A stretch of 64,000 nucleotides of DNA from Viscum album (GCA_963277665.1 OY728142.1:9810001-9874000), one strand, 5' to 3'; counted from the stretch's first letter, positions 1-13,870 are shown. Numbers and translations are program-made. Notes: generated by a model not told the origin, from the sequence alone.

Positions 1-1
1 C

Positions 2-166
2 CGTGTGTGGTCCACTGACAAATGTAAAATGGTGCGGCAGAAACACAAAACGGAGGAAGAATACCCGAAAAAGTGGATGAAGGAGGGGAGGAAAGCACAA
101 GGAATAGAGGAACAAAAAATGGAGAATCTAGCATGGGATATAAGAATCCTGAATGTAGAATCCTAA
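2..166 (+). other. short charged open frame cut by the window edge, unrecognised
   Basis: One frame is open from the left edge to a TAA at 164-166, with an ATG at 29. The 54-residue run is rich in Lys, Arg and Glu (for example KHKTEEEYPKKWMKEG) and its composition is unlike the AT-driven Ile/Asn/Lys/Tyr frames elsewhere. It lies about 230 nt before a polypurine tract, so it may be the tail of a retroelement protein. I do not recognise a family; a chance open frame in a purine-rich stretch is equally likely. Confidence 0.2.
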
Positions 167-392
167 AATATATGAACCATGAATGGTGAATTTGGTGAGG
201 GATGGATGAACCATGAATGGATATGCTATAAATGGAGGAACTATGAATTGAGTAGTTAATGAGGGATGGAGGAATTCTGAGTAGAGAGTCCAAAATTGAT
301 CAACCAAGGGAGAAGTTATTCAGGAGATGATCGAATGAGGATATGGATTTCAAGAGAGCGATTGTGCAAGTGGGTGAGTGGTATTGGAAAAC

Positions 393-404
393 CTTAAGGG
401 AGGA
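393..404 (+). other. polypurine tract of the left family-B element
   Basis: CTTAAGGGAGGA lies just before the LTR start. It aligns with TTAAGGGGGG at the same place in element B (61,291-61,300, minus strand). In LTR elements this tract primes plus-strand DNA synthesis, which fixes 412 as the start of a 3' LTR in plus orientation. Confidence 0.6.
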
Positions 405-1713
405 TGAAAAATGATGGAAGCCCCTTGCCACACGTTTTTCTACCCATGCGTATATCTAATTTAAATCAATAGATATCTAAAAACCAAGGCCATATCATAA
501 CCTATAAATGATTAAAAATAATATTACTGTTATAGGGTTGTCTATATAGGTCATTTTTCTAATAGTGAAAATATAATTTTTTGTAAAGTCTATATTTGGT
601 TCAAAAATACTATTTTCTAAAAAAATCGTTTTTGTTTTTTTTAAAAAAATTAAAAGAATTTTTGAATCCTTTATAAAATTCATTTTATAATATAAAATTC
701 ATTTTTTAAATCATAATTTCAATATTATCATAGGGTGATTTTGTTGGATTTTTATGAAAAGCATCAATTTTTAGTGAATTGTGTGAAAAATACTAAATTT
801 TAATTGAAAACCACCTTTTCATTAAGTTTATTTATAAAGTTAAATTATATTTTTAAATATTTTTAGTTAAAATTATTTAAATTATAAATCCATTAATCCA
901 ATTTATTTCTTTGGGACCAATTTTTTATTGAATATTTAAAAAATCAATTCAAACTTTTGAACATTTTCCCATTAAGCCACTCTTTCTCATTGCGTTTGTA
1001 GGATTATTTTTAAATTAAATATTTTCTACTTATGTGAACTGAATATTTAAAAATAGATTAATTATTTTTAATCATAATAATTGTTATTATATAATATGAT
1101 CAAATTATTTTTTGACTAAATGAATATTAAAAATAGTAATTAAAATTTAATACGGTTATGGTAAAAATGGGATTACCATTAGTTAAAATAAAATGATAAG
1201 GGTTAAATATTTCCCAAAACATTTCCAAAAACTTTTTTATGGAATTATTTCAACTTTAATTCTTTTATTCTCTATAATAATTAATTTTTTAGCCTTTTTA
1301 CAGGAACCAAATAGGGTGATTATTTCTTTCAAAAAATTACAAGAATGTCACTCACCTCACTGGTGAAAAGAATTCCCTTATCCTCTCTTCTTCACACATT
1401 CAAACACTTTTTCCTAACAATACCTACCAAAATACTTTCCCATCTTACCATATATCATCATAATAGCCTTATTTTATATATAAATCCATCTTAGTACGGA
1501 TTTTATGTAAACATAAGGAGGACACCTGAAGAATAGGTAACATTCACCAACAAGAAATTGTGTTCTGTTTCTTCCTCCAACTCCTTATATTATTATTATA
1601 CAATGCATATATAATAAAATATGTATCTTCCATATAATATGAATTTTTTCAATATTTTTTATTACCTAAAAACATATCCACTTCCATAAAATGGGTTACG
1701 AAATCACTGTTTT

Positions 1714-2100
1714 TGTGTACGGTGGACTACCGCATCACAGACTGATGACATTATTTTTTATGTTACCACCTATAACTATTTGAAATAATGGTGTGTTATA
1801 TATATATATAAGATATTTATGATATTAAAATGATTTTTTAATTACAATATCTTACATACCATCATTATTCATATTATTAATACGATAATATTGTTCACGT
1901 GTACAGTAGACTACCACCTCACAAAGCAATATGTTTCGTTCACACTATACATGGGATTTCATATAGATAGATTTATGGAAAATATGTGATGTACATTAAA
2001 TAAATATAAATTACTGATTATTTATTTTTTACCTTTATTAATTTTAATTTTAAAAGAAATCAGAAAATGTCTCCATGCGTACATACGACCTACCATCTCC
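1714..2100 (+). repeat. ~181 bp triplication with GTAC cores in the left B LTR
   Basis: Three similar segments start at 1,714, 1,896 and 2,074 (spacing 182 and 178). Each has the form TG(T/C)GTAC(A/G)xxxxxACTACC(A/G)xxTC. They are the reverse-complement counterparts of three segments in the LTR of element B (58,687, 58,885 and 59,070), where the core is CCGTACGTACG. The triplication therefore predates the split of the two elements. Confidence 0.75.
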
Positions 2101-3968
2101 ATAAATAGTGCATTTAATTTCTTTATGTCTAAATGGTTGGGATTACTCAAAAAAATATTAAATGAATATATATGATATTTATATCGTGGATAAAAATATT
2201 TATATGATGAAACCATTATATAATTAATATGACTAAAAGAATTCATAAAATATGAGAAAAACAAAGTAGTGATTGTTGGAAATGTGAATATAGCATGTAA
2301 TTTTATGTAAAAAAGAAAATAAAAATTCATAAAATACCTTATTTCATATGAAATATATGAATATGGGGTTTTATATTTTTATAATAATCATATATTTATT
2401 ATATTGGTGTTTTTAATGTGTAAAAATGAATTCAATACTTGAGGTAAAGGATTTCTAGTCCCTCTTTTATTTCTAGTAAACCTATGTGAATTCAATAATT
2501 ATTTATATTATGTTGGGTATATATAGCCCCATTGACATTTTATATAATTGATATCCTTATTTTAATGATATTTATAGATTCATCTAATGTTATTATTTAT
2601 TTTGGATTTGGATTCATAATATTTCTTAAGCGGTAAGGGATTTTGTTTCCATTATCCTTCGTTGAGATGGATGATTTCTTATCCACATATACTCTCCCAT
2701 GAATTGTATATATAGGCCATTTTAAATATAACTTAACTAATTAATTTATCCTTAATATATTTTATTTTCATATTTATTTTATTCCTTTGTGAGGATCACA
2801 ATTCACAGATACCAATATTGTAATGATTTTATGTTTCAATCTCTTCATTTATCGTTATTGTTTAGGATTATGTTTCTGATAATAAAATATTTTGATATAT
2901 CTCTTAATAAACTCATGTATTTCCATATCCTTTGTTTATTCATTATATTTTAAATTAATAGTAAATTTTATAATCTTTTGTACTTAAAATAATTGAGGTA
3001 ATGTTTTTATGAAAATATGACTTTATTTCTATCTTCGACTGAAAATACTTTTTCTTCCAAATCCATGTTTTATAAAAATGTTTTCAATTTTTTTTTATTA
3101 TCCTAATATTTATAAAAAATAAATTTTTACCCATGTTTTACTTTAAAAAATGTTTTTAATGAAATATTAATGTCGTTTTCTATAAAATTCTTGTTTGGAT
3201 TTTGCCAAAAATGTTAAAGGAATGTTTCTTTTGACATATACGGCATGAAAAAAAACCCCATCATAATTAACATTATATTATTTCAAGATTAATTTATAAA
3301 TTTTCATGGTTATTTTAAAATTAAAATATTTTCAAAAAAATATTTTCTAATTTTTTTAATTGGAATGAATATTTTCTTCAAGAAATTTTTTAAATGATTT
3401 TAAATGATTCTCTTATAAGACATAAATGTTAATTTAAATGAAATAGGTTTTCATAAATATTTAATTTCATAGAAATTATTTTCAAATTAATTGGATTATC
3501 CCCATGTCATGTAAAAAATTATAGATCAAAAAAAAAATTTTACCTAATATTACATCCAATTATGTTACATATTCTGTAATATGTATTTGATCGAATGATA
3601 CCATTATTTTTATTAATCTAAATGGTTTATTCCTAAAATGGAATGGCATTTATAAAACATATTTCCCTTCCATGGGCTATATGATGAAACGATTCTTATG
3701 AAACCAACTTCATTTTATGTGGGATATACTCTGATTATTATGAAACTTGTTTCTTTTATAGGGGATATGATGTGACTACATGTTTATAAAACCCATTTCC
3801 TTTCAAGGGTTATTAATAACAGATGTTATATGGTCTTTTAGAACACATATTTATTATTTTTATTATGTTAAGAGTTAGAAATATATCTCTCTATAATTTT
3901 TTGGTTAATGAGAAATGATCTACAATCTCAGATAGTGCATGGTTGGTTATCTTATTCCTTAAAAGTAT

Positions 3969-4137
3969 GGTACATTGATGGTTATCCCATACCCAAAAAT
4001 GAGGGTACAAGTTTAATAATTCCATGACTAAAAAGGAGGGTACAGTTGTTGTTATCCTAAGCCTTGATGAGGGTATAGTGTAAGACATCTGAAGACTGAT
4101 GTAGGTACACTAGTGGTTATCCCAAGTCTTTCATGTG
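3969..4137 (+). repeat. five-copy minisatellite, period 32-35 bp
   Basis: Units begin with GGTAC/GGTAT at 3,969, 4,004, 4,039, 4,072 and 4,104. Several contain TGGTTATCCCA(A/T). The array lies near the 3' end of the left B LTR. The matching part of the LTR at 57,500-57,700 shows only loosely related motifs, so the array seems to have expanded in this copy. Confidence 0.65.
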
Positions 4138-4664
4138 ATGAATCTCATGTTTGGTAGACTTTACATAATATTTTCAATGATTATGTGTTTTCCACATATA
4201 TTTTTCTTACACCAACATTATGATTTCATGTATCATAGTATTTGATTTAATTATTATTCATGTGTTATGAACTACCAATCATTGTTCCATAAATCATGAT
4301 TATGATCTTTCATATGTAGGGTATGGTTTTGAAATTTCATAATCTATTTGTCACACCCCTATACTAAAATTATGTTTATGTGTTTCCCTTGAATACCCTT
4401 ATTGAGAATCTGAACTCACCCTTTCGTATGTTTCATTTCCCTATGTTATGATGAATAATTTTAAGTAGGTTTTTTTTGTGAAGAATACTAATGGGGTATA
4501 TCTTTATGGGAGATTATGAATTTCATTCACCAAACTAAAATATTGTGTACCTTGTCTCTAAAGACACTAAACTATTTGAGTTTTTAGGAATGTTTTCAAC
4601 AAGGTATTAAATATTCATCTAAATAGATGTAATATCTAAGTATGATAATCTTGGTTCATTATAC

Positions 4665-7600
4665 TGTGTGATAAAAACAAGCCCAGTATGACCCTAATAA
4701 GAAATTCATAAACAATATTTGATAAATAAATGAAATCATTAAATTTTATAAATAAACTTTATAAATTTTTTTTTATTATTTTAATGGAATTATAGTAAAT
4801 AGTTTATAATAGCATAAGTTTCAATACTAAACATAATAAATAGAAAATGTAAAACCCTAACAATAGTAAATACGCAAGGTATATAAGGTTACAGAATCCT
4901 AGTAGCCTCACACAACATGCCGATCTAACTGATCAAAAAAACTATATTCCTCAACTAGGAAGAGTAATCTAAATTCCTAGTTGGAAATGGGATACCCCAG
5001 ATAGTGAATCACAAAAATAAAATCACAATGTTTAGTTAGTCTTATAGTGTGAATCTAATACTGGGATAGGTTTTGTCCTACCTATTCATGTTAGTTTTAG
5101 TCTTACCCCTTATATACCTAGGATCCTAGGTTCTCCCCTTTTAAATAGATATAACTTTTAATTAAAACTTTTTATTTGGTTATTTTATCAAACACAGTTC
5201 AAAAATCCACTATAACCAGTAATGAGAATTCCAACTTGGAAACATCAATGTTAAAAATTAAGGATGTGTAATTTCAAAAAACAAAAGAAATATATCATAG
5301 CTTTAAATGATTATGAAACATTATTTAACACCCTTAAAATTGTCATTCAAAGTAATAAAACATACATGACTCATAAAACACAGGAAACAAATCAAGATGG
5401 CTACCTTTATATGTAAAAAAATTAACATCCATGTGGAAATCATTAGAAAAGGCGATAAATGACCTACAGAAAGAATGTAAATATCATAAACAATAAAACA
5501 CTTATACATAAATTTATATAATGAAAACCCTAATCCAGTATAGACTTAGTGTAGAGACAAACCAATTTGAAATGAGAGAAAATAATCACAGTAGAGGATC
5601 GGGATATCAAACGAACTAATTTATTAAGGATTAATGAAGAGAACGCACATGAAATCAAGGCACATGGGAGGTGGAGGTGGGATCTCCATGTTTTGAAGGT
5701 ATGGGGTTTAGAATGCGAAAATATGGGCTTATGAAGGGATAAAAAATTGGTAGGTATATTATATCTTCATTTCATGGATATATATTATAGTGTTTCATTG
5801 TATATTTTTTATATTTAATTAATTATTATTTCTAATTTCTGAATAAATTAACTTTATTAATGTTTTATATAAGTAAACAACCATTATTTAGAAGTGGAGT
5901 AAAAATTTAAGAATGTTGGAGCTCGAAGGCACTTGTGCTCATGTGCATCGCTCTCGGATCCACACTATATTTTTTTGGATGCAATAGAGCTATGTAAGTA
6001 TAGTATATAGATTGATCCTCATGTATTTCATTACATGAATTGATTTAATCATGAAGACACTATCACTTAAGAAAAGTCATGATTCCTTTACCCGATATGA
6101 AATGTCGTTACCCACGGTCTACATAAATACACATAGTAAATGATCAAAATAGGATATATTATAAAAAATCCACCCAGATGAGGATTAAACCTCATGTAGA
6201 ATATTAAATATCATGAATGTTTTGATGATTTATACATTTTCAAGTGTTTGACAGGATTTATTATAAAAATATACCCACAGCCACCCATGAAAAAAATTTG
6301 GGACTAGAGGAGGTTTAGTGTATCCGACGGATGACTTACACACATGGAGTAAAAATTCGTAGCCCTACCTTTCCACCATTATTCACCACATTTCTTCCTC
6401 ATTTATCCATTTTTCTCAATATTATCATACCTAGCATGAGATAACAATTTTCATTATATTGGGTGATGTAACTATTTGGGGAAGTGCTTATTAGGGATTA
6501 TTTTTATTTCTTATTCTTCTTTTGGATTTTTGAAATTCCATTTATTAATTACATTTAATATTATTATCATATATCATGCCCATTACTATATTTGGATTAT
6601 TATCATTTTATTACATCAATTTGTTTCCCTAATTTTTGTATGAATATTAAGCGATCAAGTTCAGTTTTCTTTAAATAAGGTTTTCTGTTGCCAATATCTA
6701 TGATTGAATGTAGTATCTGGAAATTATAATGGTGAAATAATAGGATTAGTGTATAGTACCAATACTACGGATCCCTGTTGACCTAATTCCAATACCAAAC
6801 TTGAATAAATCCATTAGAAATTGAATCCCTATAACACAATCATGAAAATCACCGAACAGGGCATGCCTCATCTCTTAATATCAAATCGATTCATAAATTC
6901 TACTTTTATTATTTATTTATATAATAAAAAAATATCAATTTCAACCTCATTAATTAATTTATAATATATATATCATTCATGTGGGTATGACCCTAGAACA
7001 CTCCAAATAATAAATTTTTAATAGTTTATCTGAGGTTTATAAATTATTAAATTTTTGTATCCTTGTATGAAATTAATAATGCATTCAGGGATGTTAGTAT
7101 AATGGTAAATTCATATTTTTTAAGATCTCAGTAGTTCACACAGTTTAGCAATGTATTTTTACAAAACCTTCTGATGGTTTTGTCTCACATAGAGAAATTG
7201 ATGGGGTTTTACTTTATAATAAATCAAACTATAAACCAATAATGTGAATTCCCCTTCAATTTATTGCATTCATGGGAATATTTTGGGTATGTGATTAGTA
7301 ATAACCATGAAATAAACATTTGACACCCAATGACAATCAATAAAATCAAATTTTAATAGAAAAATACCCAAAAGTAAGCAAAATAATAAAATCCAATAAA
7401 TGAAAAAATTCTACCTAAAATGACACTATGGGTGTAACAAGTATGGTGGGATTTGTGGTCATAGGCCTTAGGTGATGTGTAAAACACATAAATTTATCAT
7501 AAATGGATGAAAACCACTTCTTTAGGGTGTATTGGGTGTTTATTCTTGAGGTAAGTGTGATAAGTCCTCTCGGGCAGAGTTTAGTGTGGAAAAGAATGTT

Positions 7601-7789
7601 CCCACTACGTATTTACCTTCTGAGTACTCATTGGGATGGGAGAAATAGGAACCAAAGCATTGGTGCTCAGAATTAATTCCCATAGTATAGTGGGATAGTT
7701 TATTTGGTTGTGAATAAAGGGTTAGGTAGTGTAGGTGGGTCATGTCCTAGGGGATATGAGGTCGATGTGGTTCTTTGAATTAAATATGG
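4665..7789. other. AT-rich stretch, no gene or element recognised
   Basis: No conserved protein, LTR pair or RNA gene could be identified. The stretch holds short open frames typical of AT-rich DNA, a hairpin at 4,952-4,983 and a slightly more GC-rich patch near 5,920-5,970. It is probably older repeat DNA into which the neighbours inserted. Confidence 0.4.
4952..4983. repeat. perfect 10 bp inverted repeat (hairpin)
   Basis: CAACTAGGAA at 4,952-4,961 is the exact reverse complement of TTCCTAGTTG at 4,974-4,983, with a 12 nt loop. No T-run or gene end lies beside it, so no function is assigned. Confidence 0.5.
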
Positions 7790-9975
7790 GATGGTTAAAG
7801 TGGCTCATTCAACTAATTGCTTTGTTTATGTTTTCATTATTATAATACATAAAAATTTCATTTTTTAATTTATAATTTAAAAAATTATTAAATCCTTTAT
7901 TCCCTCTAACATGAGATATAATAAATGTATTTAATGTTTTATGCTTCTTTAGTATATTGATTAATATAATTAAGTTAATATTTATTATTTCTCAATGAAT
8001 TCATTGTTTAGGTTATTCATTTTCTTATTATTCTTTATTTTTTTTGATATTTTTAGTATAATCTTACACAACTTGTTTCTTACCCTTAATTTTTTTTTAT
8101 AAATTTGTTTCCTTTTTGAGAGATTAGTTTTACTCTTATGTAGCCCATTGAAAATTGTTTTTACCCTTTCATAGATTTTTAAAATTCTATATACCTTTAT
8201 GTATAAACAAATAAATTTATATAACACATATAAGTTTTGTGATACCATTACATTGAATCTATGTAAACATAGTAATGCTAATTATACATTTATGAAATTT
8301 AAATTTGGTCTTGGCATTTGTTTTAATGGCCTTTATATTGCAAGACCCTTTTACAACTTAGTGAATTTTTAGATTATGTTCATGTAGACATATGTTTTAA
8401 CATTTATATAGTTTATATAAAATTACCTTTATAATGTTTTATGATCTTACATTTTGGAAACCTATAAACTAATCATTACACATAATTTAGAAAATAATTT
8501 TGGTCTATTTTTCTTGGTATTTCTCCAATCAATATATTAGGAATCACTGTTTAGATATTTATAGTAATTATATAATTCTTTAAATTCATGTTAATCATGT
8601 TGAAACATTGAAAATTAGTATTGGTTAATTTTATTTAAATTAAATTAATATTTAGTTGGTTTATAAATCTCATGTAATCTTTCCGTAATTTTTTTTCAAA
8701 ATTTGACTTAATTTATTTTCATTTGATCTCATTTTGTTATATATTAAATAATGTATAATTAATTAAATATTATTCATTTAAGTCTTTTTAATGTTTTATG
8801 ATGATTTTATACATTCACATGAATGATTTGAAATTAATGATGCATAGGATTTATATTTGAATTTCATTGAAGTTAAATACTTTTTCTACCAAAATATATT
8901 GAATTTTCATGGAATTTTTCTTTATTTGTTATTGGACTATTATATGTTATATTAAATGTTTATTCATTTTTTATTTATTTTCTAATGTTTTTTGGGATTT
9001 AATATACTATGTATGTTAGGAAATTATATTCTTTTTCAACTATGATAATATCATTTTATTATGCTTCATGGTTTATGGAAATTGTTTAAATATTATTAAA
9101 GTTGTATTCTTATACATTTAAAATTACTATCATGATATTCACATGGTTTATTTACTATTGTATTTATTTTCTAATTAACTACTATTGATATGGTTGTTTA
9201 ATATAATATTAATGATATTTTTAAGACATAATCCATGTAAATATTTGAATATTTCATTTATAAAAATTGGCCAACATCCATAAAGATGATACTTTTATAA
9301 CTGACATTTTTTTCAACATAAAGAAGTAGACGAATAGGGTAAAGGTGGCATGATACACATTATTCAGCATAAAGTGTTATTGTAATACTTAATTATTTTA
9401 TCCTTAAATATATAAGATGTTTTCATTACATTATTGAGGTTTTTCTATAATACCCAGACATAATAATTAGACACCATCAAAGGGAATTAAAAAATTTTAT
9501 ACACTAGAGTTTTGATTCCCTTCTATAAAATTGTATTTTTTATATGATCTAGGAAGTTTTCTCTAATATGTTATAAAACAGATCATTTATACCACCCTTA
9601 AAAGTTTTCAGTAATTTTTTAATAATTGATTAATTGGAACTACACAGTATAAGATTGATCCTATAAAAATGAATAGGTTTTTTGTGAACATTTTTTTTAA
9701 AATAATGGGTTTCTTCTACTTTAAAATAAATTATTGTTTTAGGGATAATTATTATAAAAAATAATAGGTTAGGAATAATCCTGATGGAAATTATAGATTT
9801 AAATAGTTTCCTTAAAAAAGTATCACTTTTTTATTTAAGTGGTTTTCACACTCTATTTGTATGAATGTGATGATTATACATAGGATTTTAATATTTAAAA
9901 TAATATAAAATTACTTGTGTTCATCTCTTTACATTAATTTTTCATCACTATTCACACATCACGTTGGTTAAAGGG
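7790..9975 (+). repeat. direct repeat F, copy 1 (possible copia-type LTR)
   Basis: The block aligns with 11,695-13,870 in the same orientation. Shared anchors are TTAAAGTGGxTCATT at the left edge, TCCCTCTAAxATGAG (7,900 and 11,790), AGCCCATTGAAAAT (8,140 and 12,030), TATACCACCCTTAAAA (9,590; TATACCATCCTTAAAA at 13,492) and GATTxATCCTATAAAAA (9,655 and 13,555). The left edge 'GGTTAAAGTGG' resembles the polypurine tract that precedes copia 3' LTRs. No tRNA primer site was recognised at the right edge, so LTR identity is inferred from the pairing and the PPT-like edge only. Confidence 0.55.
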
Positions 9976-11694
9976 GTGAATTATTTAAATCAATTTAGTA
10001 CATAAAATTTTTATTGGGATTGAATTTGTGGTGCTCTCTTGATTATTATTTACCATAGGTTAGACAATATATTAGAATTAATCACATAAGGGGAAGATAT
10101 ATTTTTAGTGATGGTTGGATGGAAAAAATAAAGACTCTAAAAAGAAGAAATTTAACTAGTGGTGTGATTAAAAAACAAATAAAGTGAAGGAATATTTAGG
10201 TAATATATCTAATATTATATATCATATGGATGAATGATTTTCTAACTAATGTATACAATATGGTTGAAGTGATTGGGAATTTTGAATAATAAAATTATAG
10301 AAAGATGCATAAGAAGAATAAAGAACAAATTAGTAAAATTATGAGTTTATTTTTATCTATTGATTTAGAATATAAGATTTTTTTGAAAAAAAAATTATCC
10401 ATTTATAGTGTAGGGTTAAGAAGTTCTGATCATGAAATATTTATGCTTAATGATTTTATTTATAGTAATACTGAAATTAGAGAATTGAAATTCAATTTTT
10501 TATGATATGAGTTGTATCATAATAGAGAAAAATGAATGTATCTTAAAGTTGAAAATAAAATGTTTAGAGGGAATGATTTTATAGAAATGATAATCGTTTT
10601 AATAATAACAACATGAAAAGTGAATTGGCTAATATCATTAAAGAAAACAACGGTTGGAAAAAGCTATTTTTTATTAAAACTATTTTAAAAACTAACATTA
10701 ATCATAATTCTCATTTCAATAAGTATGTTGTGAAAAGTAAGATTTTTTATCCTTTTGTTTCTTATTTCAAAAATAAATTTCATATATATTATGGTAATAA
10801 TTATGGTTAATTGTTTATAGGCCATTTTTAAATAATAATAAATATTTTTTTCAATCTCGAATTTGTTCTAATTATCTATGAGTTTACTTAATTTGGGTAG
10901 ATAAATGTTATCTTCTACATATTATTATACCTAAGTTATTCTAGAATACCATGTTAGTGTATTTCTTTCATCCATCATCATGCATTAATTTTTTAATCCT
11001 TGGAATATTGGTATGTATATAATATGAGTTATTTTATAATATTACTTTTTGAGAAAATTAAATTTTTTTGGTTAGTAACTAGATGTATTATGTATCATTT
11101 TTTATTATTTTCTAAATTTCATTAAAATCTATAATATATAAGTAAAATGATCATATAAAATATTTTTCAAATTTTGGTTTATTTTAAGGTTTCCGAAATT
11201 TGTATACTTTTAAATTCAATGTAAAAAAATTCTCTTTAAATTCCATGAATATCATACAAATTATTTTATGTCTCCTTATGTTTTAATGTATTTATATAGG
11301 ATATGTTTTAAGGAATTTATTTATATTTTTATCTAATAAAATAGAATAATAAATTATGGATTATATCTCTTGTTCATATATTTTAAATATATTTTTTAGT
11401 ATGTATATCATATGATTTTTTAATTTGAATTTAATATTTTTTATATAAAATTCATGAATTGAGGGGGTTAAGGTTTATATTTATTATTTCTTTGATGAAA
11501 AGGATTTTAGGGGAGAATATTTCTTCTGTATATTTTTAATAAGGTGGATAATTATTTCATTATATAATTTTTTGAATGAAATATGTTTTAAAAATAATAA
11601 TATTTTATATCAATTCTAATAAGAGGGTGTAATATTGAGATTAAAACTATGTTTTGTAATTATTAAAATGGGAGAAAGTTAAAGTGGATCATTG
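9976..11694 (+). other. interior between the two F repeats, unrecognised
   Basis: About 1.7 kb lies between the direct repeats. Two plus-strand frames (10,305-10,505, 66 aa; 10,613-10,810, 65 aa) are Lys/Asn/Ile-rich. The second has an Asn-rich lead-in like the C-terminal part of copia gag proteins, but no complete zinc knuckle. If the F repeats are LTRs this would be a shortened, non-autonomous or deleted interior. I could not assign any domain. Confidence 0.3.
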
Positions 11695-13870
11695 AACATT
11701 TTTATTTTTGTTTTGATATGAGTAATACCTCATTATATTATATTTGATAATTATAACTTCTCATGTATTTGATAAATCCTTGTTTCCCTCTAAAATGAGT
11801 TATATTAAATGTTTTAAATGTTTAAAACATTCATTATTTTTTGATAAAAACAATGATGTTAATGTAAATATTTTTTTAATATATATACCTGTTTAATTTA
11901 TGGATTTTCTTATTATTATTTAAAATTTCCATATTTTTTATTTTATCCTTACGAAACATGTTTCGTTCCCTTACAGGTATTTTTTAAATTTTTGTCTACC
12001 ATTAAGTGAGCTTATTTTTACCCTTACAAAGCCCATTGAAAATAGGCTTTACCATTATATTGATTTTAAAATATTAACATAACTTTACATAGAAATTAAA
12101 ACATATATTTTTGTAGTTTTTGTAAGTTTCACCTTACCATTATATTTTTGTCATATACTTTTACATATGTTTTTATACCTTTACATGGTTAACATTTAAC
12201 CTTTATTTAAGAAATTATGATCTTTATAAAGAATGAACATTATGTACATTAGTGAATTTTTTGATTTCCTTAACGAGAAAATATAATTTTACCTTTAAAA
12301 TTTTATATACAGTTACATTTATATTGGTTTTTCATATTAATATTTAAAAACCTATAAAATAAACCTTATATATAATCCAAAAAAAGAAACTTGTTATATC
12401 TTTCTTAGTTTTCATATATAAGTCTAAATATAATTCATGTTTGATATTTTATTGGATTTTATTATTGAAAAAGTTCATATTAGTCATATATAAATAGTGA
12501 AAAATAGTTTTGGATAATTTCATGTCGAATTTAAAAAATATTTCATTAGTTTTTCATTCTCTGGTTTAATTTTAGAAAAGTGCTTCAAAATTTGAACAAA
12601 ATTTCTGTTGACTGAAATATTTGTTTTTGTTATTTTATAATTTTTCATTAATCATATTAATATCTTGATAATATATTTTTTATTTTTTTTAATGATTTCA
12701 TGAAGTTTCATGCAGAGTTTCATATTATTGATTCAATGGATTCAAATTCCAATTACATGGAATTTTAATGGTTTTCCTCATATTAATTAATGGAGTTTTT
12801 AAAGGAATTATTATTTATTTATTATAATAATATTATATATTTTATAAAATTTTGACTCGTTTATTATTCATTTCATACATATTTTGGTGCTATAATTTAT
12901 AGTGTGTTGAAGGAAACTATATTCTCTCTCTATGAGAATAATTTCATTTCATTTTGGATCATAGATTATGGAATGTTTTAAAATATTCTTACATGATGAT
13001 GTTTTTTAATATTCAAATATAAATATCATGATATTAACATGGATTGTTTAGTTTTTTAATTACATTCTAATATTACTATAATTCAATTTGTTTTTAATAG
13101 AATGGCATTGGTATTTTTAACAACGAACCCATGGGATGATTTATATATTTTATTTATAAAATTGGATTAGGGTCTTTAATGTGGATATTAAATTCATTGA
13201 TATTTTTCAATATTTAAATAATCCAAATCATGTGGTGAATTAAGAATAATACCAATAAATCACCTTAAGGTGTTGCTACGAAACTTCATTGATTGATACA
13301 TAAAGAGATTTATTCTTCTCACTTCATTACTAAGATTATTTTAGAAGGCATGTAATATACCATTCATCATAATTTAAGGGTCAATATGAAAATTTATATA
13401 ATATAATTTCTATTCACTACTATCTAGTAATAATTTTTTTTATTCATTGGGTTGGGTAGTCATCTTCCCAATATACTCATCCACAAGGGTTATACCATCC
13501 TTAAAACATATGAAATGGTTTTTATTTCTTGTTTAAAATATATAAAAAGGATATGATTAATCCTATAAAAACAAATTGGTTTTGGATACTCATTTATTAA
13601 ATTTATGAATCTTTTTATTTATAAAGATGATATAGGATTGAAATAGCTCTATAGTAATGTTCTGAGGTTAAAATTTATCATAATTAAAATTATGTGTTTT
13701 TTCTACTTCTTTATAATATTACCTCTCTTTATTTATGAGGGCTCCATACTCCATTGGTTGGAAACTAAATTATATTTTTTAGATCATTTTGATTCAAAAA
13801 ATAATAAAAATAATTATATTAATATCTTTACGTTATTCAAAATTCCCTCTTCAGAATTCACATGGGTTAA
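11695..13870 (+). repeat. direct repeat F, copy 2 (possible copia-type LTR)
   Basis: This is the partner of 7,790-9,975. It too is preceded by a purine-rich edge, GGGAGAAAGTTAAAGTGGA at 11,672-11,690. The order F, 1.7 kb interior, F, then a copia pol region would fit two elements sharing an LTR, or an unrelated copia element inserted next to an F pair. The sequence does not settle this. Confidence 0.55.

Larger units (their letters stand above)
1..411 (+). mobile_element. 3' end of the interior of an upstream family-B gypsy element
   Basis: This stretch runs up to a polypurine tract and the start of a family-B LTR, so it should be the 3' interior of an element that begins left of the window. 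It is unusually purine-rich, unlike the A+T-rich sequence that follows. Near 345-360 a 'GGATTTCAAGAGAGCG' segment resembles the matching place in element B (near 61,320 on the minus strand). Short imperfect repeats of 'ATGAACCATGAATGG' occur at about 171-225. No pol domain was recognised. Confidence 0.55.
412..4664 (+). repeat. 3' LTR of a plus-strand family-B gypsy element
   Basis: This 4.25 kb block aligns along its length with the reverse complement of the 4.21 kb LTR at 57,073-61,285. Anchors in order are: TACTAAATTTTAATTGAAAA at 790 (B near 60,915); the AGGTAACATTCACC block near 1,530; three CGTAC-containing repeats at 1,714-2,100; and AAAGACACTAAACTATT near 4,560, followed by TAATATCTA near 4,630. 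The agreement in total length supports both boundaries. Divergence is far higher than between the two LTRs of element B, so this is an older member of the family in the opposite orientation. It may be a 3' LTR or a remnant of a larger deletion. Confidence 0.8.

Noticed and set aside
7985..8248. 87-codon Lys/Asn-rich minus-strand frame
   Set aside because: It lies in direct repeat F and is not open in the other copy; composition is AT-driven.
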